From Streptococcus sp. S5 (GTDB lineage: Bacteria > Bacillota > Bacilli > Lactobacillales > Streptococcaceae), in the NCBI RefSeq assembly GCF_034134805.1, contig NZ_CP139419.1, positions 620,001-684,000 of the forward strand: a stretch of 64,000 bases of DNA. Reading direction: 5' to 3'. Shown piece by piece: positions 63,005 to 64,000 of the stretch. A program made the translations under genes and the position numbers. Under the pieces are notes generated by a model, which saw only the letters and a program-made list of their open reading frames with translations, was not told the DNA's origin and ran no database searches. Position 1 is the stretch's first letter; every line of letters starts with the position of its first letter.

Positions 63005-64000
63005 ATGGAAGACCCTGGCAGTCAGGAAATTTTACTGGAAGTTATTTTATTGATTGTTTTGACATTATTGAACGCCTTTTTCTCGGCGACTGAAATGTCA
63101 ATGGTATCGTTGAATCGCTCTCGTGTAGTGCAAAAAGCTGAAGAAGGAGATAAAAAATACATTCGTCTTCTTAGCGTATTGGAACAACCGAACCATTTCT
63201 TATCCACTATTCAGGTGGGGATCACCTTGATTACCATCTTATCTGGGGCGAGTCTTGCAGAAAGTCTCGGTCATGTCATTGCTGGATGGATGGGCAATAC
63301 TAAAACGGCTCTTGCAACTGGAAGCTTTTTATCTCTAGCATTTTTGACTTATATTTCGATCGTATTTGGTGAACTCTATCCGAAACGAATCGCTATGAAC
63401 TTGAAAGATGAGTTGGCTGTTCGAACAGCTCCGATTGTGATTCTATTAGGAAAAATTGTCAGCCCCTTTGTTTGGTTGCTTTCAGCATCGACCAACCTTT
63501 TGAGCCGTATCACGCCAATGGAATTCGATGATCCGGATGAAAAGATGACGCGGGATGAAATCGAGTATATGCTGACCAATAGTGAAGCAACACTAGATGC
63601 GGACGAGATTGAGATGCTCCAAGGGATCTTTTCATTAGATGAAATGGTAGCGCGTGAAGTCATGGTGCCACGGACAGATGCCTTCATGGTTGATATCAAT
63701 GATGATACCAAAGAAATTATTGAAAGTATCCTTAAGCAAAACTTTTCACGGATTCCTGTCTATGATGATGACAAGGACAATGTCATCGGCCTCATCCATA
63801 CCAAACGTCTCTTGAACGAAGGATTTATCAATGGCTTTGATAATATTGTCTTAAGAAAGATTTTACAAGAACCTTTGTTTGTTCCAGAAACCATTTTTGT
63901 GGATGATCTTTTGAAGGAATTGCGTAATACGCAAAATCAAATGGCCATTCTACTCGATGAATATGGTGGGATGTCTGGATTGGTTACCCTCGAAGACTTG
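63005..64000 (+). CDS. Hemolysin-like CNNM/CorC-family membrane protein (3' end cut by window)
   Basis: Membrane protein with an N-terminal CNNM (DUF21) domain and CBS domains, of the HlyC/CorC family involved in magnesium or cobalt handling. The first 332 residues are in the window, with no stop. There are four membrane helices (LLEVILLIVLTLLNAFFSATE, then three more), followed by the CBS pair that begins EVMVPRTDAFMVD. GGAGGAAATT precedes ATG 63005, and TATAAT lies near 62968. Confidence 0.9.
   Translation, partial: MEDPGSQEILLEVILLIVLTLLNAFFSATEMSMVSLNRSRVVQKAEEGDKKYIRLLSVLEQPNHFLSTIQVGITLITILSGASLAESLGHVIAGWMGNTKTALATGSFLSLAFLTYISIVFGELYPKRIAMNLKDELAVRTAPIVILLGKIVSPFVWLLSASTNLLSRITPMEFDDPDEKMTRDEIEYMLTNSEATLDADEIEMLQGIFSLDEMVAREVMVPRTDAFMVDINDDTKEIIESILKQNFSRIPVYDDDKDNVIGLIHTKRLLNEGFINGFDNIVLRKILQEPLFVPETIFVDDLLKELRNTQNQMAILLDEYGGMSGLVTLEDL

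Noticed and set aside
1-64000. CRISPR arrays, tRNA or rRNA genes, transposase genes
   Set aside because: No regular direct repeats with spacers, no cloverleaf, and no integrase or transposase family apart from the degenerate XerD-like protein.

Overview
This window is a gene-dense piece of a low-GC Gram-positive chromosome that reads as a viridans Streptococcus of the mitis/sanguinis/parasanguinis type. The call rests on gene order and protein sequence: gshT-metQ-M20 peptidase-metNP, gnd next to an orphan RitR-type regulator, nrdR-dnaB-dnaI, SNF2 helicase-murC-mltG-greA, and murI-rdgB-yfcE-cbpB-xerD-like-scpAB-rluB-yidD are all streptococcal arrangements. The species cannot be fixed from sequence alone. 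I found no rRNA, tRNA, CRISPR array, prophage or transposase gene.

Layout. 1-5470: glutathione/cystine-type binding protein (cut at the window start) and a methionine ABC transporter operon. 5470-6860: a small cassette of an XRE regulator and two membrane proteins, bracketed by two copies of an 18-bp terminator sequence. 6955-11770: tRNA hydroxylase TrhO, a DUF4299 protein, a nucleoside phosphorylase, the decayed remains of an ABC ATPase gene, a short-chain dehydrogenase and a PfkB-type sugar kinase. 11775-19000: rsmG, lemA-htpX, an MFS exporter with a small ORF and an Rgg regulator, a YceD protein and a flotillin. 19128-24645: gnd-ritR, a CcpA/MalR-type operator region driving a maltose/glucose PTS transporter, and a nuclease/phosphatase. 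24752-29382: nrdR-dnaB-dnaI-nfrA-like-der. 29991-38326: SNF2 helicase to greA, a cell-wall and transcription-elongation block. 38443-45815: yidC, acyP, an RNA methyltransferase, an HD protein, a Bax-inhibitor protein, lysA, yneF, murI, rdgB and a phosphodiesterase. 45812-49233: cbpB to yidD, chromosome segregation and rRNA modification. 49457-54830: Trk potassium uptake, a structured leader RNA before trmL, and an FMN riboswitch controlling ribU. 54846-64000: a radical SAM protein, a methyltransferase, an Na+/H+ antiporter, an ABC ATPase, an AI-2E family permease, an Mga-type regulator, a 530-base hairpin-rich spacer and a CNNM/HlyC-type protein cut at the window end.

Most notable non-coding feature: three nearly identical 175-bp elements (11775-11949, 49257-49431, 58665-58839), each able to fold as three stem-loops, with terminal inverted repeats, and each lying between two convergent genes. 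Other points worth following are two probable leaderless transcripts (39790 and 54846), a long structured leader before trmL, the ABC ATPase remnant at 9879-10020, a RitR-type regulator lacking the phospho-acceptor Asp but keeping Cys128, a XerD-like protein lacking three catalytic residues, and a small frameshifted membrane-protein reading frame at 29621-29850.
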